A program made the translations under genes and the position numbers. 51,529 nucleotides of DNA from Protofrankia sp. CiT1. Its GTDB lineage: Bacteria > Actinomycetota > Actinomycetes > Frankiales > Frankiaceae. Every line of letters starts with the position of its first letter. The first letter of the stretch is position 1. Under the pieces are notes generated by a model. That model saw nothing but the letters and a program-made list of their open reading frames with translations, had not been told where the DNA came from and made no database searches. Where the stretch lies: positions 1 through 51,529 of the forward strand of contig NZ_CAKJTL010000159.1 in assembly GCF_917627385.1 (NCBI RefSeq), written 5' to 3'. Of this stretch, positions 26,948 through 36,592 are shown piece after piece.

Positions 26948-27403
26948 TTACTGCCCCGCCGGAGTCGATGCCTCGGCCGCCGGCGCGCTCTGCTCGCCCG
27001 CGGGTGCTTCGTCCGTGCCCTTCTTGGCCTTCTTGGGAGTGGTGGCAGGCTTGTCGCCAAGGCCCGCGGCGGCCCGAGCCGCGGTCTGGAAGGCCTCCCG
27101 CTTGTCGGGCTTGGGAGCCGCGACCTTCATCGGCGGCGGCGCGGGCAGCCCCTTGAACTTCTGCCAGTCACCGGTGACCTTGAGGATCGCGAGTACTGGC
27201 TCGGTCGGCTGAGCGCCCACACCGAGCCAGTACTCGGCGCGTTCGCCGTCCACCTTGATGATGCTCGGGTCGGACTTGGGATGATACTGCCCGATCGCCT
27301 CGATGACCCGGCCGTCTCGCTTGGTGCGGGCGTCCGCGACGACGATCCGGTAGTGCGGCTCGCGCATCTTGCCGAGGCGCTGAAGTTTGATCTTGGTTGC
27401 CAC
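26948..27403 (-). CDS. rpsP: 30S ribosomal protein S16
   Basis: The product has 151 residues and begins (GTG) [20 protein letters not shown], then [20 protein letters not shown] and [19 protein letters not shown]. The core of about 85 residues is followed by a Lys/Ala/Pro-rich extension ([20 protein letters not shown]) common in actinobacterial S16. The frame is open to 27553, but S16 similarity begins at the GTG at 27403. It is the first gene of the operon; the 222 bases upstream presumably hold the promoter. Confidence 0.95.
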   Translation of the reverse strand: MATKIKLQRLGKMREPHYRIVVADARTKRDGRVIEAIGQYHPKSDPSIIKVDGERAEYWLGVGAQPTEPVLAILKVTGDWQKFKGLPAPPPMKVAAPKPDKREAFQTAARAAAGLGDKPATTPKKAKKGTDEAPAGEQSAPAAEASTPAGQ

Positions 27404-27625
27404 GATTGTCGAACTGCTCCAGACGTACGTCAGTAGCCACCAGAATGCCACGGTGGGGACGCGGGATACCGGCGGCTGGGTTTTCGGAGCGTCAAGGCGG
27501 CGGAGAGGGTCACCGCGACGACGCCGATGGTAAGGAACCCATGTCGTGCTCATAGTTTGCCAGATCGTGGACGCCGATACTCCCCAGGGCCTTTGGAGCC
27601 AACGCCTTCAGTCGATCCTGGCAGG

Positions 27626-29200
27626 TCAGCGCTGCTTGCCGCGGCGCTGACCGGGCGGTGGACCCGCCGGGGGGAAGCCACCACCGCGCATCAGGGCGGA
27701 CAGGTCAGGCATGACGCCGTCGCCAGGTCCGGCCGCGGGCAGGCCACCGCCGGCCCGCCGCGCCTCAGCCGCGGCCTGCTCCGCCTGTGTCTGCGCGGCA
27801 CGAGCGGCCGGATTGCCCTTGCGGTTCGCGCCCTTTCCCTTCTTGCTCGCCTTACGGTTGGCCGCGGCTCGGCCGCGCTGCCCGCCGCCGGGCACACCCA
27901 TACCACCAGCCATCTGTTTCATGACCTTGCGCGCCTCGTCAAACCTGTCAAGCAGCTGGTTGACCTCAGTGACAGTCACCCCGGAACCGCGGGCCACCCG
28001 GGCCTTGCGGGAAGCCTGGAGAATCCGTGGGTCCTGCCGTTCAGCCGGGGTCATCGACCGGATGATCGCGACTACCCGGTCAACGTCACGTTCACCGATC
28101 TGGGACAGCTGCTCCTTCATCTGCCCCATACCAGGCAGCATGCCGAGCAGGTTGGCGATCGGCCCCATCTTGCGGACGGCGAGCATCTGGTCGAGGAAAT
28201 CCGACAGGGTGAACTCCGAGGCGGCCATCTTCGCCGCCATCGCCTCGGCCTGGTCGGCCTCGAAGGCCTTCTCCGCCTGCTCGATAAGGGTGAGAACGTC
28301 GCCCATGCCCAGGATGCGCGACGCCATCCGCTCCGGGTGGAAGACGTCGAAGTCCTCCAGCGCCTCACCGGTGGAGGCGAACATGATCGGTTTACCGGTC
28401 AGGTGCGCGACCGACAGCGCGGCACCACCGCGAGCGTCACCGTCGAGCTTGGTGAGCACCACCGCGCTGAAACCGACGCCGTCAGCGAAGGCCTGTGCGG
28501 TGGCGACGGCGTCCTGACCGATCATCGCGTCGACGACGAACAGGATCTCGTCCGGCGACGTCACATCGCGGATGTCCGCAGCCTGCCGCATCATCTCGGC
28601 ATCCACGCCAAGACGGCCGGCGGTGTCGACAACAACCACGTCGTGCAGGCGACGCCGCGCGTGTTCCACGGCGTCGCGCGCGACCGCCACCGGGTCACCC
28701 ACCCCGTTGCCGGGCTCGGGCGCGAACACGTCGATCCCGGCCCGGGCGGCCACAACCTGAAGCTGCGTGACCGCGTTCGGACGCTGCAGGTCGGCGGCGA
28801 CCAGCAAGGGGGTGTGCCCCTGGGCCGCAAGCCAGCGACCGAGTTTGCCGGCAAGCGTCGTCTTGCCCGTGCCCTGCAGGCCGGCGAGGAGGATGACGGT
28901 GGGGGGCGTCTTGGCGAACCGCAGGGTAGCCGCGGCACCACCCAGAATAGCGATCAGTTCTTCATTTACGATCTTGACTACCTGCTGGGCCGGGTTCAGC
29001 GAAGCCGAGACCTCCGCTCCCATTGCCCGTTCGCGCACGGCCGCGATGAAGGCACGGACCGCCGGCAACGCGACGTCGGCCTCCAGCAACGCCACCCGGA
29101 TCTCCCGGGCGGTGGCATTGATGTCAGCCTCGGACAACCGCCCCTTGCCGCGAAGCGACGAGAAAGCCTTGTCGAGACGGCTGGACAGGGTGTCGAACAC
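27626..29200 (-). CDS. ffh: Signal recognition particle GTPase Ffh (SRP54)
   Basis: Ffh binds signal sequences and SRP RNA and targets ribosomes to the membrane through FtsY. The 524-residue product starts (GTG) FDTLSSRLDKAFSSLRGKG. The NG domain has VILLAGLQGTGKTTLAGKLG, VAADLQRPNAVTQLQ, VVVDTAGRLGVD and VLTKLDGDARGGAALS. A methionine-rich M domain follows (LLGMLPGMGQMKEQLSQIG, then KVMKQMAGGMG) and a long Gly/Pro/Arg-rich tail. The GTG at 29200 has GGAG 7 bases upstream. ftsY lies just upstream on the same strand. Confidence 0.96.
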   Translation of the reverse strand: MFDTLSSRLDKAFSSLRGKGRLSEADINATAREIRVALLEADVALPAVRAFIAAVRERAMGAEVSASLNPAQQVVKIVNEELIAILGGAAATLRFAKTPPTVILLAGLQGTGKTTLAGKLGRWLAAQGHTPLLVAADLQRPNAVTQLQVVAARAGIDVFAPEPGNGVGDPVAVARDAVEHARRRLHDVVVVDTAGRLGVDAEMMRQAADIRDVTSPDEILFVVDAMIGQDAVATAQAFADGVGFSAVVLTKLDGDARGGAALSVAHLTGKPIMFASTGEALEDFDVFHPERMASRILGMGDVLTLIEQAEKAFEADQAEAMAAKMAASEFTLSDFLDQMLAVRKMGPIANLLGMLPGMGQMKEQLSQIGERDVDRVVAIIRSMTPAERQDPRILQASRKARVARGSGVTVTEVNQLLDRFDEARKVMKQMAGGMGVPGGGQRGRAAANRKASKKGKGANRKGNPAARAAQTQAEQAAAEARRAGGGLPAAGPGDGVMPDLSALMRGGGFPPAGPPPGQRRGKQR

Positions 29201-29562
29201 GCGCACACTCCGAGATCGCTGGCGAACCGCAGCTCTCAGGGTACGCACCAGGACGGGGCGAAGGCCGGCGAGTCCGCGGCTTGCGGCCCTTCACCTCTGC
29301 GACAGGCAGCCCGGCGAGGTACACCCACACGGTGATCATGGCACAGATCCGCCGCTGTCACCGCCCTCCACAGCGAGGATGGCGGGAACACCTCGCCGGG
29401 CATAACATCCCGGCCATCGGGTCCGGCCGGGCCATGAACCTCACCTCGGCACTGTAGGTCGCCCGCACGCCGGGTGAAAGAGCCTTCCCGTGGCCACGGT
29501 GTAGGCCTGAGCAGGGAGCCGAGCGGGAGAAGCCGAGCAGCGAATCCGGCTGGCTCTTCCGG
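29201..29562. other. Intergenic region between ftsY and ffh
   Basis: This 362-base gap holds no gene I can support. I looked for an SRP RNA, which would fit the context, but saw no GGAAGCAGC-type tetraloop core. Some short inverted repeats occur (for example AGCCG/CGGCT near 29530-29550), too weak to call a terminator. It presumably contains the ffh promoter. Confidence 0.4.
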
Positions 29563-30783
29563 TCAGCTCGCGGCCTCTCCCAGCAACGCGTCGACGAACG
29601 CCTCCGGATCGAACGGCGCGAGGTCGTCAGGCCCCTCCCCCAGACCGACGAGTTTCACCGGTACCCCGAGCTCCCGCTGGACCGCGATCACGATGCCGCC
29701 CTTGGCAGTCCCGTCGAGCTTGGTGAGCACAACGCCTGTGATGTCCACCGCACGGGTGAACACCCGGGCCTGTTCCACGGCGTTCTGGCCGGTCGTCGCG
29801 TCCAGCACGAGCAGAACCTCGTCAACGGGACCGATCTTGGTTACCACGCGTTTGATCTTGGCAAGCTCGTCCATGAGACCGGTCTTGGTGTGCAGACGCC
29901 CAGCGGTGTCCACCACCACGGTGTCCGCTCCGACAGCGATGCCTCGTTTGGCGGCTTCAAAGGCGACCGATGCCGGGTCCCCGCCCTCGCCGCCGCGTAC
30001 CGTCTGCGCCCCGACCCTGCTCCCCCACGTTTCCAGCTGGTCGGCGGCGGCGGCCCGGAAGGTGTCGGCCGCGCCCAGCACCACCGTACGGTTGTCCGCC
30101 ACCAGCAGACGGGCGATCTTTCCACAGGTCGTGGTCTTGCCGGTACCGTTCACCCCGACCACGAGGATGTTCGCGGGCCGGCCGTCCACGGCCGAGTGCA
30201 GCGTACGGTCGGTGCTGGTACCAATCTGGGCAAGTAGCTCGTCGCGCAGCAGCACACGCACATCCGCGGGCTGGCGGGCACCGAGAACCTTGACCCTTGT
30301 GCGCAACGACTGGACCAGTTCCTGGGTAGGCGCCACCCCGACATCGGCGACCAGCAAGGTCGTCTCGACGTCCTCCCAGGCCTCCTCGTCGAGGTTGTCC
30401 CGGGACAACAACAGCAGCAGCGTGCGGCCCAGGCTGTTCTGGGACCGCGCGAGCCGCTCGCGCAGGCGGATCAACCGGCCGGCGGCTGGGGCCGGCACCT
30501 CCCGTTGAGCTTCCCGCTCAAGTTCCAGTTCGTACGGTTCAGCTTCACCCGCGGCCTCGGCCTCGGGTGCGGGTGCGGGGATGTCAACGGTCTCGACCGT
30601 CCGCCTCGGGGTGTCTCGGGGGATCTCGGCGTCGTCACCCACCCCGGGCTGGTAGTCCGTACCCGGGTGCGGCCGGCCCCGGGTGGGGGTGCTTCGACTT
30701 CGGCGGCGGGTGCCCACCAGCAGGCCGGCGGACGCGACAAGACCGAACACGACGATCGCGATGATGATGAGGACGTACTCCAC
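29563..30783 (-). CDS. ftsY: Signal recognition particle receptor FtsY
   Basis: The SRP receptor, docking Ffh-ribosome complexes at the membrane. The 406-residue product has an N-terminal membrane helix (VLIIIAIVVFGLVASAGLLV), an acidic Pro/Glu linker, and an NG GTPase domain: ILVVGVNGTGKTTTCGKIA, LGAADTFRAAAADQLETWG, TVVVDTAGRLHTKTGLMDEL and VVLTKLDGTAKGGIVIA. An N-terminal membrane helix on FtsY is typical of actinobacteria. It starts 34 bases after the smc stop, so smc-ftsY is probably one transcript. Confidence 0.96.
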   Translation of the reverse strand: MEYVLIIIAIVVFGLVASAGLLVGTRRRSRSTPTRGRPHPGTDYQPGVGDDAEIPRDTPRRTVETVDIPAPAPEAEAAGEAEPYELELEREAQREVPAPAAGRLIRLRERLARSQNSLGRTLLLLLSRDNLDEEAWEDVETTLLVADVGVAPTQELVQSLRTRVKVLGARQPADVRVLLRDELLAQIGTSTDRTLHSAVDGRPANILVVGVNGTGKTTTCGKIARLLVADNRTVVLGAADTFRAAAADQLETWGSRVGAQTVRGGEGGDPASVAFEAAKRGIAVGADTVVVDTAGRLHTKTGLMDELAKIKRVVTKIGPVDEVLLVLDATTGQNAVEQARVFTRAVDITGVVLTKLDGTAKGGIVIAVQRELGVPVKLVGLGEGPDDLAPFDPEAFVDALLGEAAS

Positions 30784-30817
30784 GCATCCGATCCTGACAG
30801 ACCAGGCAGCCCGTTTC

Positions 30818-33800
30818 TCAGGCCGAAGCGCGTTCCCGGAGCCGTTGACTGATCACCGTGGTGACTCCGTCCCCACGCATCGACACACCGTAGAGCGCGT
30901 CCGCAATCTCCATCGTACGTTTCTGATGGGTAATAATGATCAACTGAGATTTCTCCCGCAGGCCTTCCAGCGCCGTCAGCAGGCGGCCGAGGTTACGGTC
31001 GTCAAGGGCGGCCTCGACCTCGTCCAGCACGTAGAAGGGCGACGGCCGGGCACGAAAGATCGCGAGCAGCAGGGCAATCGCCGTCAACGATCGTTCACCG
31101 CCCGACAGCAACGACAGACGCTTGACCTTCTTGCCCGGTGGCCGTGCCTCCACCTCGATGCCAGTGGTGAGCATGTCATCGGGATCGGTGAGCACGAGTC
31201 TGCCGTCACCGCCGGGGAACAGGGTCGCGAAGACCGTCTCGAACTCGCGCGCGGTGTCCTCGAAGGCCGCGCGGAAGACCTCTCGGACCCGTTCGTCGAC
31301 CTCGGCGACGACCAGCAGGAGGTCGCGGCGGGTGTTCTTGATGTCGTCGAGCTGTGTCGAGAGGAACGCCGCGCGCTCCTGCAGGGCTTCGAACTCCTCG
31401 AGCGCGAGCGGGTTGACCTTACCCAGCCGGGCGAGCTGTCTCTCGGCCGCGGCCGCCCGCGCCGCCTGGTCAGCGCGGTCGAACGCGACGGCCTCGCCGT
31501 CCGGGGTGTCCGGCGGTACGGGCACGTGCGGTCCGTACTCGCCAACAAGATCGTCAACGGCTATCCCGTGCTCGTCGAACGCCTTGGCCTCCAGTGTCTC
31601 CACCCGCAGGCGCTTTTCGGCACGGGCGAGCTCGTCGCGGTGGGCATCATCACGCAACGCGGCGAGCTCGCCAGCACGTGTCCGTACCTGCTCGCGGACG
31701 GCGGCCAGATCGGCCTCGGTCCGCAGCCGCCGCGCCTCGGCCTGGCCACGTTCGGTGTCAGCGGCGGCCAGCGAGTTCTCCAGCGCCGCGAGAACATGAC
31801 CGGCAGCGTCGGCCACAGCCGCGGCAACGGTCGCCTGGCGCTCCCGCACCTCCCGTCGCCGGGCCGCCGCCAGCCGCGCGGCCCGTTCGTTCGCGGCGGA
31901 CCGGACCAACGCGGCCGCGCGGCCGGCCAGCGCCCGAGCCCGTTCCTCACTGGTACGCACCGCAAGCCGGGCCTCGACCTCCTCGCCGCGCACGGCTGAG
32001 GTCGCGGCCGCAAGCCGGTCGCGCTCAGCTGGCGACCGGTCACCGACGTCAGGTTCCGAGGATGTCGCGGCCAGCATCGCCTCCAGCTCCGCCAAGGCAC
32101 CGTATGCCTGGTCGCGAGCGGTTTCGGCCTGCATCCGGACCCGTTCGAGACGTTCGATCTCAGCGGCTCCCGACCGGTTCGCCCGCTCCAGCTGGGACAG
32201 TTGTTCGGACAACGCCCGGTGACGGGCGTCCGCTCCATGCAGCGCCGCTGACGCGTCGTCGATCCCACTTCTGGCCCGCTTCACCTCCTCGGCGGCGGCG
32301 GCGACGGCCCCGCGGGCACGCTCACCGCTGCTGGCCGCCGCAAGCATCCGGGACTCCGCCTCGTCCGCCGCGGCCTGAAGCTCGAGCAGGGACGGCGCTC
32401 GGGCACTGCCGCCGGTGGCGAGCTCAGGCCCGATCACGTCACCAGCCCGGGTGACCGCTCGGATGCCAGGATGTTCACGGACAAGCTCAACGGCGGCTGT
32501 GAGGTCGGCAACCACGATAGTGGCGGCCAGCAACCGGGCCACTCCCGCGGCGTAGCGCGGGTCGCTGACCCGCACGAGGTCCACGGCGGGAACCCCACCG
32601 CGACGGGCGTCCGCCGACAGGGCCATGACCGGGTCGGTCCCGCACCCGTCGGCGACCGGGCCGTCGCCGCTCGGCCGGCCGGCGACCAGCAGTGACGCGC
32701 GCCCCGCGTCGGCCGCGCGAAGCCACTCAAACGCGGCAGCGGCATCCTCGACAGCACCGACCGCGACGGCGTCGGCAGCCGGACCCAGGACGGCTGCCAT
32801 CGCGGTCTCGGCCCCTGGCTCGACCGCCAGCAAGGCGGCGAGGCGGCCCAGGACGCCGGTGGGCCTGGCGGGAGCGCCGTCCGACCGGGCAGCGCCGTTG
32901 TCCCGCTCGCCGCCGGCGGCGGCCAGCAGCGCGGCGGCGCCGTCCTTCGGCGTCAGCGACAGGATGAGCGCCTCCCCGCGGGCCTGCCAGGAAGCCCGGT
33001 CGCGTTCGGCGGAACGCTCCTGCGCACGCACATTCTCCAGCCTCGCCGTCGCGTCCGCATGGACCGCCACGGCCTCGGCATGTCTCGCGGTGAGCTCGGA
33101 ACGGGTCGTCCGCATCCGGGCGAGTTCTGACTCCAGCGCGACACGCTGGTCACTTGTTTCGCCACCGCGCTGCCGGGCGGCGTCCACGGCCTCGGATATC
33201 CGGACGATCTCAGTCTCAGCACTGGCGGCGCGGGAGCGAGCCGCCTCCACCCGCCCGGCCAGCCGAGCCAGGCTCTCCCGTCGGCTTGAGGCCTCCCGCG
33301 CGGCAGCCACAAGCGCCTTTTCCTCACCGGCCAGTGCTGTCTCCAGCGCGGCCCGGCGGGCGACGACCTCGGCGAGGTTGTCACGATCGGCATCCAGCCG
33401 CACGCCGAGAGCGTTCTCCTGTTCCCGGACTGCCGCCGCCTCCTGCTCCAGCTGCTCGGGATCCCGCCCACCGCGTTCTTCCTCGGACCCGGAGCGCAGC
33501 AGCCGGACCCGCTCGGCCGCGAGTGACCGGGTACCTCGGACGCGCTCCCGAAGGGATGCCAGCGCGTGCCAGACCTCACCCGCGGCAGCGGCCTGGGGGG
33601 TCACCGCCGCCAGCTCCGCCGCCAGGATCTGCTCCCGCCGCTGGCCGTCGGTATATGCCTGCCCGGCCGCCGCGAGGCGGACCCGCAGCGCTTCTTCATC
33701 CCTGGTGTCAGCCGCGATGTCACCGCGGGCGGTGACGATGTCGTCGGCCAGCAGGCGCAGCCGTGAGTCACGCACCGCGGCCTGGATGACACCGGCCTTA

Positions 33801-34438
33801 CGGGCGATTTCCGCCTGCCGGCCCAGCGGGCCCAGCTGGCGCCGCAGCTCGGCGGACAGATCCGTCAGGCGGGTGAGATTGGCCGCCATCGCCTCCAGCT
33901 TGCGCAGGGCCTTTTCCTTGCGCTTGCGGTGCTTGAGGACGCCAGCCGCCTCCTCGATAAAGGCGCGCCGGTCCTCCGGGCGGGCGTGCAGAACCGCGTC
34001 AAGCTGGCCCTGGCCAACGATCACATGCAGCTCGCGGCCGATCCCAGAGTCGCTCATGAGTTCCTGGATGTCCAGCAGCCGACACGAACTACCGTTGATC
34101 GTGTATTCGCTCTCGCCGCTACGGAACATCAGACGACCGACCGTCACCTCGCTGTAGTCGATGGGCAGCGCGCCGTCGGTGTTGTCAATGGTGAGCAGGA
34201 CCTCGGCGCGGCCCAGCGGCGGGCGCGACGGTGTGCCGGCGAAGATGACGTCCGACATCGTCCCGCCGCGCAGCGCTTTGGCGCCCTGCTCGCCAAGGAC
34301 CCAGGCCATCGCGTCGACGACGTTGCTCTTGCCCGAGCCGTTCGGCCCCACAACACAGGTGATGCCGGGCTCGAGGTGCAGGGTCGTCGAACTCGCGAAC
34401 GACTTGAAGCCCCGCAGGGTAAGGCTCTTGAGATGCAC
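30818..34438 (-). CDS. smc: Chromosome segregation protein SMC
   Basis: A 1206-residue condensin ATPase. The N-terminal head has VVGPNGSGKSNVVDAMAWVL and Walker-region QLDAVLHARPEDRRAFIEEA. Long coiled coils (about residues 170-500 and 680-1030) flank a hinge around 510-660 (GVLGRLAALLAVEPGAE to PGIRAVTRAGDVIG). The C-terminal head has LSLLSGGERSLTAIALLLA and PFYVLDEVEAALDDRNL. The GTG at 34438 has GGAG 6 bases upstream and begins HLKSLTLRGFKSFAS as expected; the frame to 34528 is longer but unsupported. Confidence 0.96.
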   Translation of the reverse strand: MHLKSLTLRGFKSFASSTTLHLEPGITCVVGPNGSGKSNVVDAMAWVLGEQGAKALRGGTMSDVIFAGTPSRPPLGRAEVLLTIDNTDGALPIDYSEVTVGRLMFRSGESEYTINGSSCRLLDIQELMSDSGIGRELHVIVGQGQLDAVLHARPEDRRAFIEEAAGVLKHRKRKEKALRKLEAMAANLTRLTDLSAELRRQLGPLGRQAEIARKAGVIQAAVRDSRLRLLADDIVTARGDIAADTRDEEALRVRLAAAGQAYTDGQRREQILAAELAAVTPQAAAAGEVWHALASLRERVRGTRSLAAERVRLLRSGSEEERGGRDPEQLEQEAAAVREQENALGVRLDADRDNLAEVVARRAALETALAGEEKALVAAAREASSRRESLARLAGRVEAARSRAASAETEIVRISEAVDAARQRGGETSDQRVALESELARMRTTRSELTARHAEAVAVHADATARLENVRAQERSAERDRASWQARGEALILSLTPKDGAAALLAAAGGERDNGAARSDGAPARPTGVLGRLAALLAVEPGAETAMAAVLGPAADAVAVGAVEDAAAAFEWLRAADAGRASLLVAGRPSGDGPVADGCGTDPVMALSADARRGGVPAVDLVRVSDPRYAAGVARLLAATIVVADLTAAVELVREHPGIRAVTRAGDVIGPELATGGSARAPSLLELQAAADEAESRMLAAASSGERARGAVAAAAEEVKRARSGIDDASAALHGADARHRALSEQLSQLERANRSGAAEIERLERVRMQAETARDQAYGALAELEAMLAATSSEPDVGDRSPAERDRLAAATSAVRGEEVEARLAVRTSEERARALAGRAAALVRSAANERAARLAAARRREVRERQATVAAAVADAAGHVLAALENSLAAADTERGQAEARRLRTEADLAAVREQVRTRAGELAALRDDAHRDELARAEKRLRVETLEAKAFDEHGIAVDDLVGEYGPHVPVPPDTPDGEAVAFDRADQAARAAAAERQLARLGKVNPLALEEFEALQERAAFLSTQLDDIKNTRRDLLLVVAEVDERVREVFRAAFEDTAREFETVFATLFPGGDGRLVLTDPDDMLTTGIEVEARPPGKKVKRLSLLSGGERSLTAIALLLAIFRARPSPFYVLDEVEAALDDRNLGRLLTALEGLREKSQLIIITHQKRTMEIADALYGVSMRGDGVTTVISQRLRERASA

Positions 34439-34529
34439 CTGTCTCCGGAGCTGTCGGAGGGGACGGAACACCAACGATACTGCCAGCTTCACTACCAGCA
34501 GGATCCGGCAAATGAGCCCCGGCAGCACG

Positions 34530-34562
34530 AAGGGACGTTCCCCACGAGGAGAAACGTCCCTT
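34530..34562. terminator. Perfect 10-bp stem hairpin downstream of the small coiled-coil gene
   Basis: AAGGGACGTT (34530-34539) and AACGTCCCTT (34553-34562) form a perfect 10-bp stem with a 13-base loop. It lies 26 bases after the stop of the small minus-strand gene at 34588-34782 and before the smc leader. The T tail is weak on the minus strand, so it may be an attenuating or L-shaped actinobacterial terminator. Confidence 0.7.
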
Positions 34563-34587
34563 AACTCCCGCTACGGATTCGGGAGGA

Positions 34588-34782
34588 TCAGGTCAGCGCG
34601 GGCTCTGCTTCAAGCGCGCGAAGCTCGTCAGAGACATCAACGCCTTCAAGCGCATCCGTAAGAGCACGAGAACGCGCAAGCTCGTCTTCCAGTTCTGCTA
34701 CACGTGCACGAAGTCGGCGTACCTCATACGACAAACGAACATCGTTGCCAGAGCCGACGTGGCCGAAAAGGGCCTTCGCCAT
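34588..34782 (-). CDS. Conserved small coiled-coil protein
   Basis: A 64-residue protein, MAKALFGHVGSGNDVRLSYE followed by VRRLRARVAELEDELARSRA, with a heptad Leu/Val pattern indicating a short coiled coil. Proteins with the MAKALxGHVG start are conserved in actinobacteria; the function is unknown to me. The ATG at 34782 has a GGAGG site; the longer frame to 34878 lacks conservation. The terminator hairpin at 34530-34562 separates it from smc. Confidence 0.82.
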   Translation of the reverse strand: MAKALFGHVGSGNDVRLSYEVRRLRARVAELEDELARSRALTDALEGVDVSDELRALEAEPALT

Positions 34783-34996
34783 GATGATGGTCCTCCACGA
34801 TGAGTGACCGAGCGGGTGCGGGACGCGCTGCAACCCACCGATGAAGAACCGGGATAGATCACACGACGCGCCAGACAATGAACTCAGGATCGCACGCGAA
34901 GTAGCCGAATGTCAAGACGATGCCATACCCGGACGGCTCCCGATGGCATTTTGTCGAGATGAGGACACCTCGTCATCGCCCAACCGTCGACACAGA

Positions 34997-35332
34997 TCAT
35001 TTCCGGGTAAAATTTGACAGATCACCCTTCGCCTGCGACCAGGAGAACGTGACCTGAGTCGTCAGACCTGGTGTGTGCCCGGCCCGCAACATCTCCAGGA
35101 GAGCCTCGCAAGCGGCTCGCGAACCTTCCGCAACGATCTCGACCCGGCCATCTGTGAGATTCGTCGCCGAACCCACCAGGCCGAGCCGGCGCCCACGGGA
35201 ACGGACATAAGCCCGAAAACCAACGCCCTGAACCCTCCCTGACACCCACGCTGTCAACCGGGCCGGCGGTTCAGACCCGGCGGACGTATTGTGATCATTT
35301 CGATCCGGCGGCTCCGCGGGAACATCACACAT
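34997..35332 (-). CDS. acyP: Acylphosphatase
   Basis: A 111-residue protein with the acylphosphatase fold, which hydrolyses acyl phosphates. The phosphate loop and catalytic Arg are in WVSGRVQGVGFRAYVRSRG, and the catalytic Asn in GSATNLTDGRVEIVAEG, where the usual GWVRN has become GSATN. A poorly conserved 25-residue N-terminal tail precedes it. The ATG at 35332 is taken; a GTG two codons upstream is equally possible. Position between the smc region and mutM is usual in actinobacteria. Confidence 0.88.
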   Translation of the reverse strand: MCDVPAEPPDRNDHNTSAGSEPPARLTAWVSGRVQGVGFRAYVRSRGRRLGLVGSATNLTDGRVEIVAEGSRAACEALLEMLRAGHTPGLTTQVTFSWSQAKGDLSNFTRK

Positions 35333-35366
35333 GGGCACGATAGGCTACCGGCCCATTGTGAATACC

Positions 35367-35669
35367 ATGCGTTCGCCCCGATCCCGTCAGCTCCGGGTGC
35401 CCCTGCCCGGCGGCCGACGAGCCGTCATGACGATGGTCAGCGCCATCATCATCCCCGCGGCGCTGTCACTCAGCGGTTGCGGCCAGAGTTTCAGCCAGGA
35501 TGGCGGCATCCTGCCGGTGCCCCAGGCCAGCACGGAGGGCCTACGCAGTGCCACACCGGCACCGGCACCAGCCGCGCCCAACGAGATCATTGGTCCGGGC
35601 TACGCCCCGCCCCGCACCTCAGGTCCCACCCAGACCGCGGTACCCAACCTCCCCGGCGGCAAGCTGTAA
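35367..35669 (+). CDS. Small Pro/Ala-rich lipoprotein
   Basis: A 100-residue protein with a basic start, a hydrophobic segment (MTMVSAIIIPAALSLSGCG) and a lipobox LSLSGC, so it is probably exported and lipidated. The mature part is a low-complexity tail rich in Pro, Ala and Thr (TPAPAPAAPNEIIGPGYAPP), without a domain I recognise. The ATG at 35367 is assumed. It is divergent from acyP and convergent with mutM, with a strong hairpin between. Existence is supported by the signal sequence and terminator; function is unknown. Confidence 0.6.
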   Translation: MRSPRSRQLRVPLPGGRRAVMTMVSAIIIPAALSLSGCGQSFSQDGGILPVPQASTEGLRSATPAPAPAAPNEIIGPGYAPPRTSGPTQTAVPNLPGGKL

Positions 35670-35676
35670 AACGGCC

Positions 35677-35715
35677 TTCCTCTGGGTCCACGGCACTGCC
35701 GCGGACCCAGAGGAA
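35677..35715. terminator. Bidirectional terminator between the lipoprotein gene and mutM
   Basis: TTCCTCTGGGTCC (35677-35689) and GGACCCAGAGGAA (35703-35715) form a perfect 13-bp stem with a 13-base loop, exactly filling the gap between two convergent genes. A-runs on the left side would give a U-tract for the minus-strand transcript from mutM. Confidence 0.88.
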
Positions 35716-35716
35716 A

Positions 35717-36571
35717 CTACCAACGTCCCCTTCTCGGCCGTGGTTGACAGCCTGGACAGCTGAAACTGGACCGGTTCATGAAGGCATCCCGACGGACGGG
35801 CGTCCGGCATCGTGAACATGGCTGACCGGTCCGCCCATAGACCTCCAGCGAACGGTCGAACCGGCCGCTCACACCATTGACTGATACATAGAGCGAGTCG
35901 AAGGAGGTCCCGCCCGCGCACAACGCGGCGGTGAGAACCTCACGTGCCGCATCCAACAAGCGGCAGAGCTCACCGCGGGTAAGCGTCTCAGTCGGACGCG
36001 CATAATGCAGCCTCGCCCGCCACAGGGATTCATCGGCGTAGATGTTACCGATACCGCCGACAAGGGTCTGATCGAGTAACGCGCGTTTGATTCCGGTCCG
36101 GCGGCGGCGAACGGCCGCGACGAACTCCGTGTCAGAAAAACCCGGGTCCAGGACATCCAGCGCGATATGCGCAATCGGTTCCGGCACACCCGCACCGGCG
36201 GGGACAACCGCAAGACCGCCGAAGGTGCGCTGATCGACAAATCGCAGTTCCCGACCAGCGTCGGAGAACGTGAAACGAATTCGGAGGTGGGTCTCGGCGG
36301 GTTTGGTCGCGGGCACCGCGAGAAGCTGGCCGCTCATGCCGAGATGAGCGAGCAGCGCCATTCCATGACCGAGATCCAACCACAGATACTTCCCCCGCCG
36401 GTGTACGGCAAAGATCGTACGGCCCGCAAGCACCGCCACGAAGTCAGCGGTCCCAGCGGCGTGCCGCCGGACAGCCCGGGGGTGCGCAACCACGACCTCC
36501 GCGATCGTCCGGCCGACCAGCGCCTGTTGCAGGCCGAGCCGAACGACCTCGACCTCCGGAAGCTCAGGCAT
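35717..36571 (-). CDS. mutM: Formamidopyrimidine-DNA glycosylase
   Basis: MutM/Fpg excises 8-oxoguanine and nicks the abasic site. The 284-residue product starts [18 protein letters not shown], whose Pro and Glu after the initiator Met are catalytic. It has the helix-two-turn-helix [20 protein letters not shown] and a C-terminal zinc finger QPCSRCRTP...SFSCPGCQ (four Cys). A short basic tail follows. It lies 21 bases downstream of rnc in the conserved rnc-mutM order. Confidence 0.95.
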   Translation of the reverse strand: MPELPEVEVVRLGLQQALVGRTIAEVVVAHPRAVRRHAAGTADFVAVLAGRTIFAVHRRGKYLWLDLGHGMALLAHLGMSGQLLAVPATKPAETHLRIRFTFSDAGRELRFVDQRTFGGLAVVPAGAGVPEPIAHIALDVLDPGFSDTEFVAAVRRRRTGIKRALLDQTLVGGIGNIYADESLWRARLHYARPTETLTRGELCRLLDAAREVLTAALCAGGTSFDSLYVSVNGVSGRFDRSLEVYGRTGQPCSRCRTPVRRDAFMNRSSFSCPGCQPRPRRGRW

Positions 36572-36592
36572 GGCGGAAAGGGCAGCGGCGGA

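Noticed and set aside
25304-27436. 710-codon open frame on the plus strand
   Set aside because: It is exactly antisense to rplS-trmD-rimM-khpA-rpsP, all strongly supported; long antisense frames are expected in very GC-rich DNA.
27527-29335. 602-codon plus-strand frame
   Set aside because: It is antisense to ffh; no family motif.
29201-29562. Possible SRP RNA gene next to ffh
   Set aside because: No recognisable SRP domain IV sequence on either strand.
32625-34157. 510-codon plus-strand frame rich in Ser/Arg/Ala
   Set aside because: It is antisense to smc and has the composition of a shadow frame.
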